From Amphiduros pacificus (lineage: Eukaryota > Annelida > Polychaeta > Phyllodocida > Hesionidae): a DNA stretch of 64,000 nt. Position 1 is the first letter of the stretch. Every line of letters starts with the position of its first letter. Both the position numbers and the translations under genes were made by a program. Positions 10,136 to 24,199 of this stretch are shown in pieces. The stretch spans positions 20,675,001 through 20,739,000 of the forward strand of contig OX439001.1 in assembly GCA_949316495.1 (NCBI GenBank), in the 5' to 3' direction. Below the pieces are notes generated by a model, which ran no database searches, was not told the origin of the DNA, and saw only the letters and a program-made list of their open reading frames with translations.

Positions 10136-12460
10136 AAAAAATCTAGAAAATTTATAAGCAAAGAGGTAAAGTTTTAATACTTGGTAATTGGTACTTAAAT
10201 AAATGCACTGACTTGAAGTTTTTATGATCATAACCACAGATTGAAACATACCCAAATTCCTTATCTGAATCACCTGTGACCTTTGTTTCATGTAAGTTTT
10301 GAGATAATTTTCAACAAATACCTCAGGAAGGGTAAACTTTCTAGGACTGCTGTTCTGCATGTTCAGTTTGTATTGGGGAATTAAGTTATAAGTTATATAT
10401 ATATATATATTCAACTTAACTTATTCGTTTCTCCCAGAACCTTTTCTATGCTATGGTTCAGTATCCCATGATGCAAATAGAGATGCGTTAAAATGTTTTC
10501 ATTGAAGCATTTTTGTGCTTTTAAATTTTCTGAAATAAGCAAAGCAGAAGCTTGGAGCCCAGGTTTGAGATTGTCAGGACAAAATGGCAATTCAGTTTTC
10601 TTTAATTTGGTACATGGACAAATTTTATTGAACAAACTGATACGAAAATTATCTATGTGGTCTTAAATGGAAAATCAAGTACTATTGCTCAGGCACTGGT
10701 CAAAGTAACTTTGGGGGATGGATATCTGGAATTGGAATGAAAATGCACATTCAAAACAGACAGAAATGCACATTTTATGCTGCAGGCCCTTTCATATAAA
10801 CCCATTGGGAAGGCCAAAGTGTTAAAAATAGAGACCAAATAATACAATTTTGACTTGACTAAGTACTTAAAAAGATGTAAATAATAAAATCACTCCGTAT
10901 ATACCGGTAGTTGAATAAAGGCTGCTAATCATAAAATTTTCACTGGATTTGTATGTTGAGATACAAAATAGTCTTAAAAGGAATATTATGTAAACAAATG
11001 AATTAATGCAAAGACTATATGTTATTGATATATATATATACGGTAATTTGAGTAATTTGAAGTGAATGGTTCTACCTTATCGTGAATATTGGATGAAGGT
11101 TGGTCTGTGATTTCAATTGTTTTTTTTGTTTGTTTGTTTTTTTTTGTTTTTTTGTTTTTGTTTTGTCTGTTAGAAGGTGAAAATGTGTTAAATATGTCCT
11201 AGTGTACAAAAAGAAGTGCATTAACCTACAAATATATATATCTATATAAATGGATAGTTTGGTGTAATTACTCAGTTAAATGAGAAATGTACCTGAAACT
11301 TTTATCATCATGTATGAGATGTGTTGCAAAACAAAACTGTTCGAACTCATAAATTCTGTTTCTATAACTATTAACATCAAATGAGATATCAAAATGGGTT
11401 TGGACCTGTCATTATCCATTTAAAATGAATAACAGTCTTCTTTCAAGCAAAACTAAATAAATTGTTGGGTACTTATACACTTGAAATGTTTAGATACAGA
11501 ATAATAATTTAGTTCCATGACAGATTTGCTAATGATGTGCATAAAATAGATTCATCAAAGGATGGTATTTTGTTGTCTCATTCATGTAGTCTTGGTATCT
11601 TGTTGTACAGGTGCCTTTGATAGATAGATAAACATGGAATAGTCATTTCTTCTGGCACAGTTTTCTTTACCATTTTTGAACATGTGATTTTAGTAGCATA
11701 GTAAAAACCAGTCATTACAGTGCCATCAAATTCCCTGGGTTAAGTTGAAGCAAACGTGGCTGGTGAGCTGAATGATTTCAGAGTCTGGGTTAGGCACACT
11801 GATGTAGCTGCACCTTGTCTCATTTTAAGAGTGGTGTCTCACTGCAACTGAAAGTGACTTATTTTTTCTCCAATTAGATTATATTCCTGCATTAGGAATA
11901 TGAGTTTAGCATGAGAAACACCACTGCCCACAGTGTACGCAGTCTACTCATGTATATTTTGTAAAAGTATAATCGAAAATAGTGTAACAGAGCTTATTAA
12001 TATGTAATCATTAATGGAATATATTCATATTTCCTCTTAGCACTATCTCCGTCCTCGTAAATGTCTGTCCATATAGGTGGCACCACAAGTTCAGCATTGT
12101 CTATTTGTATGAGCCATCTGGTGGGGACTCTGTGCCACTTCCTCTCTCAGTGATGTCTTTCTTTTTCATTTGTTATTTTTGTGTTCATTTCTTGTAAGCA
12201 CTATTTATGAAGATTTTGCCTTAACCAAATGGTTTACCAAAATGCCAAAATATATATAACTGAACACAGATGGTGAATGGTAAATGTTCAAGACAATGTA
12301 TTTACATGTTGGTAAGTGTTTTTGGCAATTTATAATAATATTTTACTTTGTTTTAATATTTTATAATCAAGATGTATTAAATACAAAGGTTTGTCTAAGA
12401 TTTATCTCTGGGCTATTTCCATGTTTTTTACCTGTAAAATGTAAGTCAGCATAGCGTTTG
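10136..12460. other. Intergenic AT-rich DNA, no gene recognised
   Basis: Contains short AT microsatellites (around 10397-10410, 11030 and 11232) and a G/T homopolymer-rich stretch at about 11120-11165. ORFs are short and unlike known proteins. Confidence 0.5.
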
Positions 12461-12469
12461 CATACAGTG

Positions 12470-13915
12470 GGAAGGGGAATGGGTTTTTGTCATTCTCTCT
12501 GTCAAAATCTTTGAAACTATTGATTGGATTTCTTTGCTATTTTTTTCTTAGGTATTGTCTGGAGATGCACTCTATTTATTTCTTGTGCTTCAATAATTGC
12601 TCTTGATCTGCAAAGCATGGAAATGTTCCCATACAAGGCAATAGTCATAAACAGGGAAATGTTCATTTTAAAGGAAAAGATTACATACAAGGAGGGGTTC
12701 ACAAACCTAACAAAAAAGCAATGCTCAACACAGCTCTTAGGCCTTTGGCTTACATTTTATTAGCTATGCTGGCTTTGTCAGCATAGCTCATGCAGTGAGA
12801 GGAGAAAATTTTCTGTCATTCTAGGTGTCTGTCAATCTGTACAACTCTCGTCTGTAAATATTGGTGGGTTTCTTAGCAATTTTTGGCTATTTAAGACGTA
12901 TCAATGAAATAATAATTAAAGAATACATTGGCAAAAATTGAATTGTTAAACAACAGGTTATTCACCAGGAACATTATCCAGTGCCTATTTCTGGCAATCA
13001 CAATAAAGACTCAGTTTGAGACTTGTAGAGAAACATGAGGTTGAAGGAGTCCATATTGCATATTTTTTTTGCCTCATAGATTGTCATAGACCTGAAAAGC
13101 TGAGAAAAATAGACAACAAATTAATGCATTCGTGAAGCAATTTGCAGCCATTTAAAGGAAATAGTAACAGACATAACCAAAAAGCAAGCGTCATTGCAAC
13201 TATTAGGCATTTGGTCTATGTTTTTGCTTAATACATTGAGTGATGTTAATTCATTCTTCCTTTGACAAAATCTCATCTAAAACCTTATTCACATATGGAA
13301 GAAAGACTTGAAAATGACTGAAATTGGCTGGACTGTTGAGACAGAACAGGAAATGTCTTAACATATTATGATTTAAAATATTGTTGTTGTGTGATTGTTG
13401 GTGGTAAACCTTGATGTATGATTATGTTACAATGGTCATATTGAACATATGAACCACAATTTTATAAACAGACAATACATCGGCAGTGATGTTCACCAAT
13501 ATGATTTGAATGTATATGTAGCTGAAACTCTTTCTAATTATTGGAATTATGTGATTGTTCCTGATCAATAACATAAATCTAGCCAATCTACATGTCAGCT
13601 CAATCTTTTTTTGTAATATTAAAAGTTTTGGCTGGATTTTTTCCAATTTAATAGATGAATGGGAACTTTGTGGTGATAGAAGCAGTTAAGATAAACTGAA
13701 TGGTCAGCTACCCAATATCAGATGTTGAAATGGATGCTTTAAGATTCTTGTTCCCCTATGATTTTAATACATAGATACCTATATCAAATACACATATGTA
13801 CATTATTATACATGAAACAATAGAAATAAACTAATTTATAAACGTAAAATATTGTTTTTGTCATACAACCAAAGAATTACAAGCGTCATTTTCTATCCCA
13901 CAGGCCTTTGGATGG
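12470..13915 (+). repeat. Diverged repeat block, three units
   Basis: Similar openings ('TGTCATTCT..CTGTCAAAATCT') occur near 12490, 12815 and 13250. Similar closings ('AAGCAATGCTCA..TTAGGCCTTTGG', 'AAGCAAGCGTCA..TTAGGCATTTGG', 'ACAAGCGTCATT..AGGCCTTTGG') occur near 12717, 13182 and 13878. The units are therefore unequal and old. The middle unit starts with a 10-bp perfect hairpin (12762-12788). Organisation resembles family A but the sequence differs. Confidence 0.45.
12762..12788. repeat. Perfect 10-bp hairpin with 7-base loop
   Basis: AGCTATGCTG at 12762-12771 pairs with CAGCATAGCT at 12779-12788. Position and form match the AGCTCTGC/GCAGAGCT hairpin that opens family A copies, so it probably marks the end of a related element. 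Confidence 0.7.
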
Positions 13916-14114
13916 GTTATTTTTATTGGTATTTTTTTAGCAGTGGGCAGGCTCAGGAAATTCAATTTCCATTTATGATATTCTTTATGACTGATTGAAT
14001 GTGAGTTTGTTACAACTTCGTGTGCTATTACCACATCAAAGTGAGGCCATCTGTTTACTCGTTGGCAGGCATATATGTTTTGCCTGTGAAGAGAAGTCTT
14101 GGTCCATCACAGAG

Positions 14115-14978
14115 TTTTTAGCTCTGCTGAGACTTTAGCTCACAGAGCTTTAGGAGTGGGGAAAATGTCTGTCAATATTTCTTTAAAAATCTTCTCCAAA
14201 ACTACCAGTAATATATGTTTCATATTTTATATATACCGGTAGGTAGATAGAGAGTTGAAGATTCAGATTCCTTCAAATCTTAGTGATGTCACCATTGACC
14301 TTAGTGCAGTGACCTTGAGTACACAAGTTTTGTAAGGAGCTTATAAGAGGACATTAAAACATGGTATACATAAATGTCATAGGTCATACCTGTGCTTCCT
14401 ACAGGTGACCTTTGACACATTGACCTTGAATTCAAAATTTGTGTGCATACAAACTCTCACAATCATTAAAAGTGAATAAAGAGCACTTCACATCTGTTAT
14501 ATATCAGCACTATGTTTAAAAATCTTCTCCAAAACTATGAGTAATATTTGTTTCATATTTTATACAGAGGTAGATAGAGAGTTGAAGATTCAGATTCCTT
14601 CAAATCTTTGTGATGTCACGATTGACCTTAGTGCAGTGGCCTTGAGGTTATATTTCACTCATTAATTTTGTTGGGTGCGTATCTCAGCAAGCACTTGCTG
14701 AAATTAAAACTTGGTATACAGAAATGTCTTAGGTCATAGATGTGCCTCGGCATACAATTTTAGTCATGTGGCCTTTGACCTTGACACATTAACCTTGAAA
14801 TCAAAATTTGTGTGCATGCAATATCTCAGAACCATTAAAAATGAATAAACATATATTAGTGGCATTAGAGCTATGCTTATCACTGCTTTTTTGTAAAATT
14901 TTTGAACATTTCTCCCTAAATGATCATTTAAATCCTTTTTAAGAGCAAACTTGAGCATATGATGATTTTGACGAATGT
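14115..14978 (+). mobile_element. Interspersed repeat family A, 2-unit copy
   Basis: Starts TTTTTAGCTCTGCTGAGAC, as at 3803, but in different flanking DNA. Lacks the long GTCT run, has two internal units instead of four ('CTTCTCCAAAACTA' near 14189 and 14526), and ends inside the right-hand module at 'GATGATTTTGACGAATG'. The TGACCTTTGACC motifs have decayed here. Same orientation as the first copy. Confidence 0.75.
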
Positions 14979-16028
14979 TTTTTTTTTATACAGATGGAGC
15001 ACCACTGTCAATTTTGGTTTGTTATTTTTTTTTCTCATCCGTGTTACATGTGGATCACCACTTTTACATTTTTACTACATTTTTACCAAACATAGAATTG
15101 AAATATTTTTATTGTTTTTATCCAGGGTATGTACTTAGATTAGCATAGCCGCACAGAAAGATCAAAACTAATTTGATTTTTAATACTCATCTACTACATG
15201 TATTGAGTTCAGTTTTACAACCCCATTTGATAAGAAAATTCAACATTGCTCTCCAAAATTAAAAGTATTATTCTCAGCAATCCATGATTATTTAATTCTA
15301 AATTTATTTTCACAAAATTGGATGTTTTGAAGAAATTATTTTTAAAAGTATGAGTGATAGTGATATGTTCCAGACTTTGAACAGTGACACCGTTTTCAAA
15401 TTAAAATATAAAGTCTGAATGCTGACCGGTGAATCCCGTCAACATTGACCCCAGTGCATTGACAGCTGATGTATGTAAACAAATCGCACATGATTGCTTC
15501 AGTTGTTGTTGTCTAAAAATAGCAACAATATGTCAACATTGGAGAAGAGTACATGTCGCTCAACTATATTCTGATGAATAGTTTATCATTGTGTCCCCCA
15601 TGTACGCGCTTGTGCAACCACAAACGACTGACCACAGGGAACCACACTAGCTTCCAGCCTACAACGGCACGTGCAGGGACCGATGACATAACGCAAATAT
15701 TAAGACACTTCGCATTGCCCTCCTGCACGTGCACGTGCATGTGCCACGAGAGGCTGAAAGTTGATCAGCTGGAAGCAAATGTGTCCATGTCATGTGGTAA
15801 GCTCTGTGACAAACAAGAAATGTTGGTCCAATGATAACTTTCAGTATTTTTTGTATTTATTAATTTTGTTGATGTCGGGAGATGTTTGAGGCCAATTGAT
15901 CATTTTCCCAACCCAATAACTATCAACATGCTTGTCGCCACGTGCTCTGGCTTGATCTCAGTCATTCCAATGGACATAGTTCAGCGATTAGATTAAAATA
16001 TAGTTTGCATAGCGTGTCACATGGTCTC

Positions 16029-16036
16029 TGACGTCA
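16029..16036. promoter_or_regulatory. Perfect palindromic CRE (TGACGTCA)
   Basis: An eight-base consensus site for CREB/ATF-type bZIP factors, about 150 bases upstream of the candidate first-exon donor. The motif match is exact; function is inferred. Confidence 0.6.
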
Positions 16037-16049
16037 TTATATTTCCGCC

Positions 16050-16181
16050 ACAGCAAAGATAAACATATTTTGCCTCGCGCAGGGAAGAAAGGAGACATCA
16101 CATCGCTTTTCTGTGCCTGAAGAAGAAGTCACATCAGTTTAACTCAAGACATCTCTTGCAAATTAATCTAGAGACTATAAG
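16050..16181 (+). other. Candidate noncoding first exon (5' UTR) of YPEL
   Basis: The 3' edge is set by CTATAAG|GTATGT, a strong donor. The 5' edge is a guess downstream of the CRE. The segment contains no ATG, as expected for a 5' UTR. The next + strand exon that fits begins at 31792, giving a 15.6-kb first intron. Confidence 0.4.
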
Positions 16182-18078
16182 GTATGTCCTCATCATGTTT
16201 TTGTATCATATACAAGATGATGTTCTACACGTGCGGTAGATGTTTTACCTGACAGCTGACAGCAGGTGCTCGCTGTGGCCTCCATATTGGAAACGTGTGC
16301 GCACAAATTACTTAACAAAAGCATCATAAAATCCACTTTGTCTATCTCTTTATTTGTGCTTTTTGTGCTTCATTGACTTCCATGTTTAGCTAACTTGCTA
16401 CATTCTAGGTTAAGTCACAGCCAAATGTAGATTAAAGAGAGTTTCGTGGGTTGACGTTTTCAAAACAAAGAGCTGTCACCTGCCCAATGTGAACGCAAGC
16501 TGGAAAAACCTGAAGCTAGAAAGACAGCTGTCAAACAGAAAGAAGAACTTTTTGATTGGGTTTTAAAACTTGTTTCTTATTCGACCGCGAACATCAAGAT
16601 TGGAGGTGAAATTATACGCGTAAACAAAAATCTTTGTCATCGAACTTTGGACTGAATATAGTCAGGATTTCTGTTTATGAGTTTTCAACACATTTATTTA
16701 CTCAATTATTTTAGAGCAACGATGTACATAAGAATTAAGATTGTGGGTTGTCAGTATATATTACATGGGGTATAATCACTTTTTATTTTATTTACACAAC
16801 CATATTGTGAGAAAATATGCCCCACTGAAAGGAAAATATAGGATTTTTAAATGACGGAAAATATAACGGCATACAAGATTACAAATGTAATTCACTCAAA
16901 AGCACTCTACCTCCTGGAATATTACTAATATTACTTCATCAGTATATCACAAAATTATTAGAGATTTGTCTCTGAGTATACGTAGTGAATAAGTCACCAA
17001 TGTTGACAAGTTTAACCCATTCCAAGTTCTTGATCAGCACTCTGTGCAAGTGAGATCAGAAACAAAGAGAGTTCTCCACGTGCACCATGGCAACGAAGTA
17101 GTCACGGCGGATACCAAATGTGCATGTCATTATCTGGTCGGGGAAACCTTTGTATGCCTGATATCACACTGACACTCACACAGGCATTTCCCTTCACATG
17201 ATCCTAGAAACAGCATATGGGTCACAAAAATGAAACAAAAAGAAAGGATTCAAGGTGTACCATTTCACCTCATGTTTCCACATACTATCAAGTGTTGTGA
17301 TCAACACAGATATGATACAGTGATATTTTGGACTGATTTATCTGTGCACTTTTGCTAATTTTTGTCTATCTTGGACATCAGCCTAAGCTCCGTTATCATT
17401 TTTTTGGGTGGAACCAATCAAAAGTTTTGAGGAAATTATAGTTACACTTGAATGTCTGAAATGATGTTTTTATAAGTTTTTTTCTGTTTACTCTTGGTCA
17501 TTATAATTTTTTGTCTATCTATTCAGATAATGTATACAAGTGCATGAGCTAGTCACTGTTAACACATAGGTTCCCATTCAGGAATAGTCTGAATATAGTT
17601 GATAAGAAAATTACCATCTTTTTATTGTTTTACTTGCCCTTGAATTTTTTTTTTCCAAAACAGCCAAATTATTTTAGGCATTATCTGTACAGAATGATAA
17701 ATACCATTTAGAATATTGATTATTTTATCTTAGTTTTGTAGCTGTGAATATGGTGAAAAACAAATAGCGCAAACTCTTGAAATCTATTTGAAGTGTTTTG
17801 TGAAGTATTTATTAGACTACACAGGACATTGACATATTTCATGCTTATCACTTGTCATGAAGGATTTGTTTTTTGTTCATTTCTAACCAGATATTGTCTG
17901 CCAGAGTTTAAGCAGTAGAACTTTTAAGATATAGTAGAAGATTTTTTTTGTGCCATTAACATATATGTTAATACATATCTGTACGAAACATTGTCACGAC
18001 ATTCAGTGTACTTAGGGCTTGAATGCATTTGGCTTTATTATAAAGGTACCAACCAAAAAGAAAGAGCAGGGCCGCAGG

Positions 18079-18110
18079 TTTTACCAAAGCATGTTTTACC
18101 AAAGCATGTT
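18079..18110. repeat. Short tandem duplication
   Basis: TTTTACCAAAGCATG occurs twice in direct succession. Confidence 0.8.
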
Positions 18111-21100
18111 TTTTTGGTATTTAGTCTATTTATCAACATGGCCTTGTGCAGGAGAGACTGTCCAGGGTATGAAAACAAAGCTGATCTAAATTGTAGGTCA
18201 GTTATGGGGGTCACAACTGGGTCAAGCATGCAATCATCACAATGTCCAGGCCCCAGGTCACACTGGCCCATTGTTTGGATTTTATAATGTCATCTTTGAG
18301 AGATTTCTTTCTCCTTTTTTTTTCGTTTTTGGAGGGGTAGGGGACAGGAGATTAAGGGAGAATTGATCACATGGGAAGGGAGAGTTTGAAAACTGAAGTA
18401 AAGGATGGATGACAAATCTGTCAGTGATCGATAACACCTGATTCCAATTTTGCTTTGCCTGTATATCTTTCCATTACTATTATGATACCAATTGATGTAA
18501 TTCTTCACAGCATTGATAATTGATATACCAAATTCCATAACCATTGAGATGAAATCATTTGTCACTCGTTTTCAGTAAATATTACACATTTCACAGAAAC
18601 AATGTTAACATTATGCAAACAAAAGAAGAAAATGTTTTGTCACAAATGACCTTGACATTTCCTTGATATTATCAGAGACTGCTATTTGATCCCAATATTT
18701 GTCAGTTACCAGCAGCACAGTTCTAGCCTAACTTTAGTAGTTTACTTTACAATTCTCTGTCACTTGAAGCACACATGTGTGATATTTAAAATACTTAGAT
18801 TAATGGAACTGAATAAAATATAGTTGGAATGCAGTGCAATTTGTTCCACAATCCTATATGAAAATTGTTTATTTCTTTATCTAAAATGCTGCAATGCTAT
18901 AGAATAACTGGAGACCAATTATAAGAGAGGTTTGGTCACATGTTATGGATTACCCGATATAATGTGTGTCATTATACAGTAAATTGTGACATTAACAATT
19001 AAACATACCTAAATACAGTAAATTTATGGTTTCTTTGTTTCTGGCCAGATGACACAAAATTACTGAATACGGGCAAGCTTTTGTAAAATTATAAAAAAGA
19101 ACTGTACATCAAAGTTATTAGCTTCACTAATGTTGATGCAATGTCTGCTGTACATGCACACATACCAAACATGTCTGAGGCATTTTCTACTTAATTTGAA
19201 TAAAGTTTATACGCAACATGAATAATACAACAAATGCCATTTAATGTTAACACATAATTGGCCACCCCTGGCATTCATTCATTCACTGTATTCAGTACTT
19301 TGTGCCAGAAGGGTCAGTCAGTTTGACCAATTATGCTGGTATGGTTCATGCAATATCACAGTTTTGTGGAAGTGATTATACGCTTGTTCTTCTCACACCT
19401 GTGTCCCATGTGTGCTCTGCAACAACACCTGCATTGCTAATGGTATGCAAATGTATGCAGATTAGATGATCCCAAATTATGGATCAGAGGGCATTGGATG
19501 GCCACTGGGAATCAATCCATTATATAACTCAAATACAACTTAAAGAGGAATAACTCCATAATTATATGATTACTGTGTTTATTATGGCCTCCATGTAATA
19601 TGATACTGAGTTTGATAATCAATAATGGTTTCAAAAGATGAATTTCTATTGAATTATTCGAAAAAATATATATAATGTCAGCACATTTTATGAAATTGGT
19701 GTTTAGATTGTTGTTAAAAAATCAACCAATGTTATGATAGCATGTTTTGCAACTGGAAATTATGTAAGAATTCGGTCAGCTACTGAACTCATGTTGAGAA
19801 CATTGCTGTAAGCTTCAAAAGTAAATACACTAACACACATATAATGCTATTATATGGATAATTACATTTGTTGATCCAAAGTTTTTGGTTTTACTCCATG
19901 AAATTCTAACTGGATTATAGGAGTGCTCATAAAAAGATGTTTGTTTGAAAGTGTATTGATGTTAATGGAACAAATGTATTAAGAGACATTTGATGTATAA
20001 ATTTGAAAACAACACATACACAAAACAATGAAGGGAAAACTTCAAGTCCTCAATCTCTAGAAAAAAAAGTATACAATGCTCAGAGGAACAGAGAGAATAA
20101 TGAAAGTGAACCAGAGATAGTGGCGTAGTTGTTCATGCAGAGATGGCTGCATATATGGGTTATATAGCTACGCAATCACTGTTTCTACCACAACAACAAT
20201 ATTTTTCTGCATTGTTATATTGTAAACTGTTTCATTGCATCAATATAGCTTAAACATAACAAATGTCACATATTTCTCAAAGTGTAATCAACAAGTTTTC
20301 CTCTTTTTTTTCTAGATTGTGTTGTTGATATTGAAAATAATGGATTTCCAATGTTCAATTTTATATATTTTTTTCTTTTGTTTATATTGGGAAAGATCTA
20401 AAATTGGTCAAAACTATTGTTTACATCTTATTAAACAAACATGATGGATTTTGTAGATTATTTGACAAATTTATCGTATAATTCCATTTTGTTATTTCCA
20501 TGATAGCAATATGAAACAACACAGGCCATGAGCTTAACAGATATAATTTATTGATTCTTATGTCATGAACATAAATATACACAAAAAATCTCATCTTCAA
20601 TCTGAGGGGAAATGTGTATTTCAGTTATAAATCTTATTATAATAGCAGTTTTAGTGTAAGCTTCATCTTACAATATGTTGGTGAGGCTGGGATCTCAAGC
20701 TGGTAATATTGCAAGGAAGATGCCTGGTCACCAGGTGATATTCAACTGTGGTATGGTCTGAGTATAAGTTTGCAGACATGCACGCCTGCCTCTCTTGTGC
20801 TAATATTACACAGCGACAGGTGTGTGCAGGTAGACTGGCAATATGTACACAGTCCTGCCCCAAATACAACACTTTTTAATGATGCATCATATTTGAGTAT
20901 TATTATTACGTTATATCACTTTGAAGTTATTGCCACCTTGGGAAAATTTTATTTGATGTTCTTTTTCATATTTTGGGGATTCTACATGTCATAGCAATAG
21001 ATATATACATATTACCTACCATTTCATTTTTATTGATGCATTATATTTATATTCTTATTGGTGCATATATCTACTTAGTTATATTTTAGTGCCTCCATCT

Positions 21101-22639
21101 GTAGAATAATTACACATTTCATACTCTTCAAAATGTGGACAGTAACTTTGTATATTGAATTGACATTTCAATACATTCTACCAAATTTGCAAACAACTGA
21201 TGGGGGTGTCTCCGACCTGTCTGTTGGCTTCTTATTCATCAGTTTACTGGTTAAAGTAACCAATACTTTTTTACACTATTAACAGATTGACTCTAATCTG
21301 AGTAGTTGTTACAGTAACTAAATATAGTTTTCACTAGTGGAGATAGCATTGGATTAATAATGGATAATGGCAATTGAATGTCTGCATACGGATTGGAGAT
21401 GTAGAGTTCACATGTTGCTATGTTGATTATATATAATTAACATGCAGATAAGATCAAATAGTAACATATAGAAAGTGCAGACCAAGGTTTTTGTACTCCT
21501 AATTAGCTGGATCAGTCAGTTATGACTGGCACCAGGACAGTCAATGTTAATATCACATTGCATTACTAAATGTCTAAATCAGGATTCATTTAGCAGTATG
21601 AAGTTGATTCATTATGATCAGGTGCCAAACTATGAGGCTTATAATTGATCATCACAAAAAATTGTCAGTGCAGTTCTGCCAATTGGTTTTATGGTTATCT
21701 ATCATCATACAGAAAATTGTGTGAGAGATTTTTTTTGGTAAGAAAGCACTTTATATCTTGTTTGAAAGTGAAACTGATCTTTACTTGTAACAAGTAGTGT
21801 ATGATGTCACTGAAGGGTAAAGTACACCATTGTAGAAGGCCCATAAATCCTAGCTTCATCTTGGTACATATCTCCTTAACCTCTTGATAATCAAATTCCT
21901 TGATTTTTATTCATGGGAAAGTTAGTGTGAATACATTAAATGAATATAAAAAATTGGCAATCACTTTATAAAAGAATTTTTGATTTTCAGGCAATTAGAT
22001 ATGAAAAAATGTCAAATTAATTAAAGTTTTATCAGTATGTGAGCATTTTTTTTGGAGTGTCGCTATTTTCAATGTAGTGTACTAAGTTTTGGTTGATGGA
22101 CATACAGACACAACCGCACTCATTTGCTCAGAACCTGATACTGTAGCCCCCACATGGATCAGGTGGTGGGTCTAAACACTGTTTTTGTAATGGAAAATAT
22201 GCTTTGCATGAAATTTATATTGTGAGGCTGGTGTTGCCCTTATTAATTTAGGTGCATTATTCTATTTGTGATGTTCAGTTAATTTCTTGGTGGCTGTTAT
22301 CACATACTTTCCCAAACAGGATCTAATGTACGTCATATGATGTCAGGTTGCCAATCAGTTGTCATGTGTATGGCACATCATGGTGCAGGTAATTGCCACG
22401 CTCATCTGTTGATCCTCAAACATAAACTACAATTGGTAAATGGTTTCTGTATTTTTCCATGAGATGGAATAAGAATGTAGGCCATTTCTTGGTTTAAGTG
22501 CATTATATATTTATGAATCTCCTTAGCAGTGATTATTAGAATAGTATTTGTAAAGTGCATATTAAGATATTAGGTTCATACCATTTATCTTATAACTAAA
22601 CAGGGATATTATTGGTATAAAAATCTCAGACAAATTGGA

Positions 22640-23110
22640 TGGTGAAAATACCTTGAGCTTTTTATGTCGACAAATTAAATCAAGGTCAAATTCACTTGTG
22701 TTCATTTTGTTTACCACATATACAACTCTTAAGAACCACTTGCATCACTTCCATACTGATGGAGTGCATTTTTGGATGAGTTACATGTTGACCTACCAAT
22801 GAAGGTCAAAGTCAAGGATTTTGTCACTTGTCACTTTATGTGCCTTATGAATACTGTACAACTCAAGGGATTTCTTTCATTAGTTCCAAACCCTCATGAG
22901 TTTGATGTTGACCTTTGTTCAGTGGTAAATTTCTTGGTGTGAAAACCTTTTTTTACCTTTGTAATCCACATATTAAGTCAAGATCAATTAAACTTGTATT
23001 TTTACCTTGTCAACCTACTTCATATGGTACACCTTTTGTGTCTGTTTGGAATACTTCCAAGTTCACGAGGGACATTATTTGCTTGACAGTCTTGGATGGT
23101 TGATAAATAT
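22640..23110 (+). repeat. Degenerate tandem repeat, unit roughly 150-250 bp
   Basis: Similar blocks recur: 'TCAAGGTCAAATTCACTTGT', 'AAGTCAAGGATTTTGTCACTTGTC' (in part) and 'TCAAGATCAATTAAACTTGT', each followed by a pyrimidine-rich part and a 'GTTGACCT' or 'TGTTTGG' segment. Units are strongly diverged, so boundaries are approximate. Confidence 0.35.
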
Positions 23111-24199
23111 TGAACATGTTTGGCATAAACATTTTATTTGGGCAGACCCTTTTCTTGCCCCCTCAAAATATATTGTCCATTCACTCAATACACAATTAAT
23201 AATATAAAGATTGATAGAAGTTTCCTGATCCTCAGGATTATCTTGCTCTGTTGTTTTTATCATTTTAGATTTGTTGCAAACTGGTTGCTGTCTAACAAAT
23301 AAGTTTGTTTCCAAAATATTGAACAAAATGTTTAACAATTGACATTCATAAATTTGGAAAGCAAGTCTAATTTACATACTTTATATGGAGTACTGTTTGA
23401 TAATTAAATTTATCTGAACATGAAATAAGGAATTGTTCAAAAAAGCATCTATACATGAAATTCAAATGTGACTTAACAAATCTTAATTTCATTCTTCTAC
23501 ATGATGTTTTGACAAAATAACATTTTATTTGTAAATTACCTTTTCTTTTCTGGTCACTTTTGCCCATTGAATTTTCACTTTTAATGGCAAACTGCAAAGT
23601 TGTTGTTTTGTTGTATCCATTTGACCTGCTAAATAAAATGTTCCTGAATACATGTATATCATATTAATAGATTGGTTATATGAGTCAGTTTTAAAGATTT
23701 ACATTCAAAGATTTATATTCTATAACTACAGATTGAGTAAATGCAATTATTGAACAAATTATATGTTTCCATTTTAATGAATGTGTAACCACACTATATT
23801 CCACTTACCACATGATCTCATCAGATTTTTCATGACACAGGATCTGAAAGGTTCTTGATAAATATTATTTGTTATGAATTCCATACTTAACCTGATAGGA
23901 TCAGCTGGGTCTTATTTGCTTAATACTGTCTGCAGTCAGGGATAAAAGATGTATGAGATGATGTTTGTGAGATGAAATTGTGTCAGCTCTGGTGATTGTT
24001 AGAGCTTATTTTCATTCACATCATGTGGTACACAACACAGAAGCAAATATTTCAATTAAGTGAGATTCTTCTTGCCATGGAAGTTTACCTTCCATTTTCT
24101 TATTGCTTTTTACCAGTAGGTGCACAAGTTTTGTTATTGGCAGTGTTTATAATGAAGTATAAGGACAGTTTTGTCACTTCTGTTGATAATCCATCTTAA

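Larger units (their letters stand above)
15430..16700. promoter_or_regulatory. CpG-richer block, candidate YPEL promoter
   Basis: CpG dinucleotides are visibly denser here than in the surrounding AT-rich DNA. The block holds E-boxes CACGTG at 15668, 15726, 15732, 15939 and 16228, with one more outside at 17077, plus the full CRE TGACGTCA at 16029-16036. It is followed by a consensus splice donor at 16181/16182. No clear TATA box. A 93-codon ORF at 15553-15834 resembles nothing known; a GTAAGC at 15796 could be an alternative first-exon donor. Assignment to YPEL rests on position and strand only. Confidence 0.5.

Noticed and set aside
15553-15834. 93-codon ORF in the CpG-richer block
   Set aside because: Cysteine-rich by eye but without a recognisable domain. 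The CACGTG repeats produce the CTCTCMC stretch. Kept only as a possible alternative first-exon region.
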